Below, piece after piece: positions 7,494 through 7,628 of a DNA stretch of 7,628 nt. Within the stretch, counting starts at the first letter, position 1; each line of letters starts with the position of its first letter. A model generated the notes under the pieces. That model made no database searches. It saw only the letters and a program-made list of their open reading frames with translations, and had not been told where the DNA came from. This DNA is from Methylothermaceae bacterium (GTDB lineage: Bacteria; Pseudomonadota; Gammaproteobacteria; Methylococcales; Methylothermaceae), in NCBI GenBank assembly GCA_027024125.1, contig JALVSV010000031.1, positions 1 to 7,628 on the forward strand. Direction: 5' to 3'. The position numbers and the translations under genes are program-made.

Positions 7494-7628
7494 TTAATCC
7501 GCCTTCCGCCGCAACTCATGCAATGTCACTTCCGGAGGACAGTTAAGGCGTAAATCGACCACACTCACGCCACATCCCCGTGAGGTATATCCCTGCAGCC
7601 CTGCATAAGACCACGGACCAGCACAAAG
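7494..7628 (-). CDS. Calcineurin-like metallophosphoesterase, C-terminal 44 residues
   Basis: The gene enters from the right edge on the minus strand; 44 codons are visible before TAA (7494-7496). The translation contains LCAGPWSYAGLQGYTSRGCG then LRLNCPPEVTLHELRR, which matches the typical end of YkuE/YaeI-type metallophosphoesterases (a pattern of Y-x-SRG-x-G followed by LR-x-NCPPE-x-TL). The metal-binding motifs, including GHTHGGQ, lie outside the window, so activity and membrane anchoring cannot be judged. In family members the enzyme cleaves phosphodiester or pyrophosphate bonds, sometimes in lipids or UDP-sugar intermediates. Too short for an ordinary gene-length filter, but the frame is open to the edge and the motif is specific. 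Confidence 0.8.
   Translation of the reverse strand, partial: LCAGPWSYAGLQGYTSRGCGVSVVDLRLNCPPEVTLHELRRKAD

Overview
This 7.6 kb window is bacterial chromosome, most likely from a gammaproteobacterium. The support is its moderately high GC, tight operons with GAGG-type ribosome sites, a proteobacterial-style HAD phosphatase and metallophosphoesterase, and intergenic palindromes. The genus cannot be named from the sequence. No complete mobile element, CRISPR array, tRNA or rRNA is visible.

Layout. Positions 1-292 (+) hold the 3' end of a HAD phosphatase. A short-form S-adenosylhomocysteine hydrolase (329-1591, +) follows and is coupled with a 2-base gap to a DUF1614 membrane protein (1594-2256, +). 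Converging on these, only 4 bases away, is a two-gene minus-strand operon: archease (4133-3702) then a 476-residue RtcB RNA ligase (3691-2261). Divergent from archease across about 130 bases is a small CDP-archaeol synthase-like membrane enzyme (4263-4742, +). A large CPA1 (NhaP-type) cation/proton antiporter with a long cytoplasmic tail (6871-4793, -) converges on it and is clearly AT-richer than its neighbours. About 620 bases without a gene follow; they hold a probable antiporter promoter region and several inverted repeats. The window ends in the last 44 codons of a metallophosphoesterase (7628-7494, -).

How the genes work together. RtcB and archease form one functional unit: archease activates RtcB for repeated guanylylation, so the pair can rejoin RNA carrying a 2',3'-cyclic phosphate or 3'-phosphate and a 5'-OH. 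The SAH hydrolase removes the by-product of SAM-dependent methylation, and its DUF1614 partner is probably co-translated but has no known function. A theme of the central region is that several products look like the archaeal form of their family: short SAH hydrolase, long RtcB with archease, and CarS-like cytidylyltransferase. No clearly new multi-gene system is evident. The most open points are the role of the CarS-like enzyme in a bacterium, the DUF1614 partner, the antiporter tail, and the structured DNA at 6900-7490.
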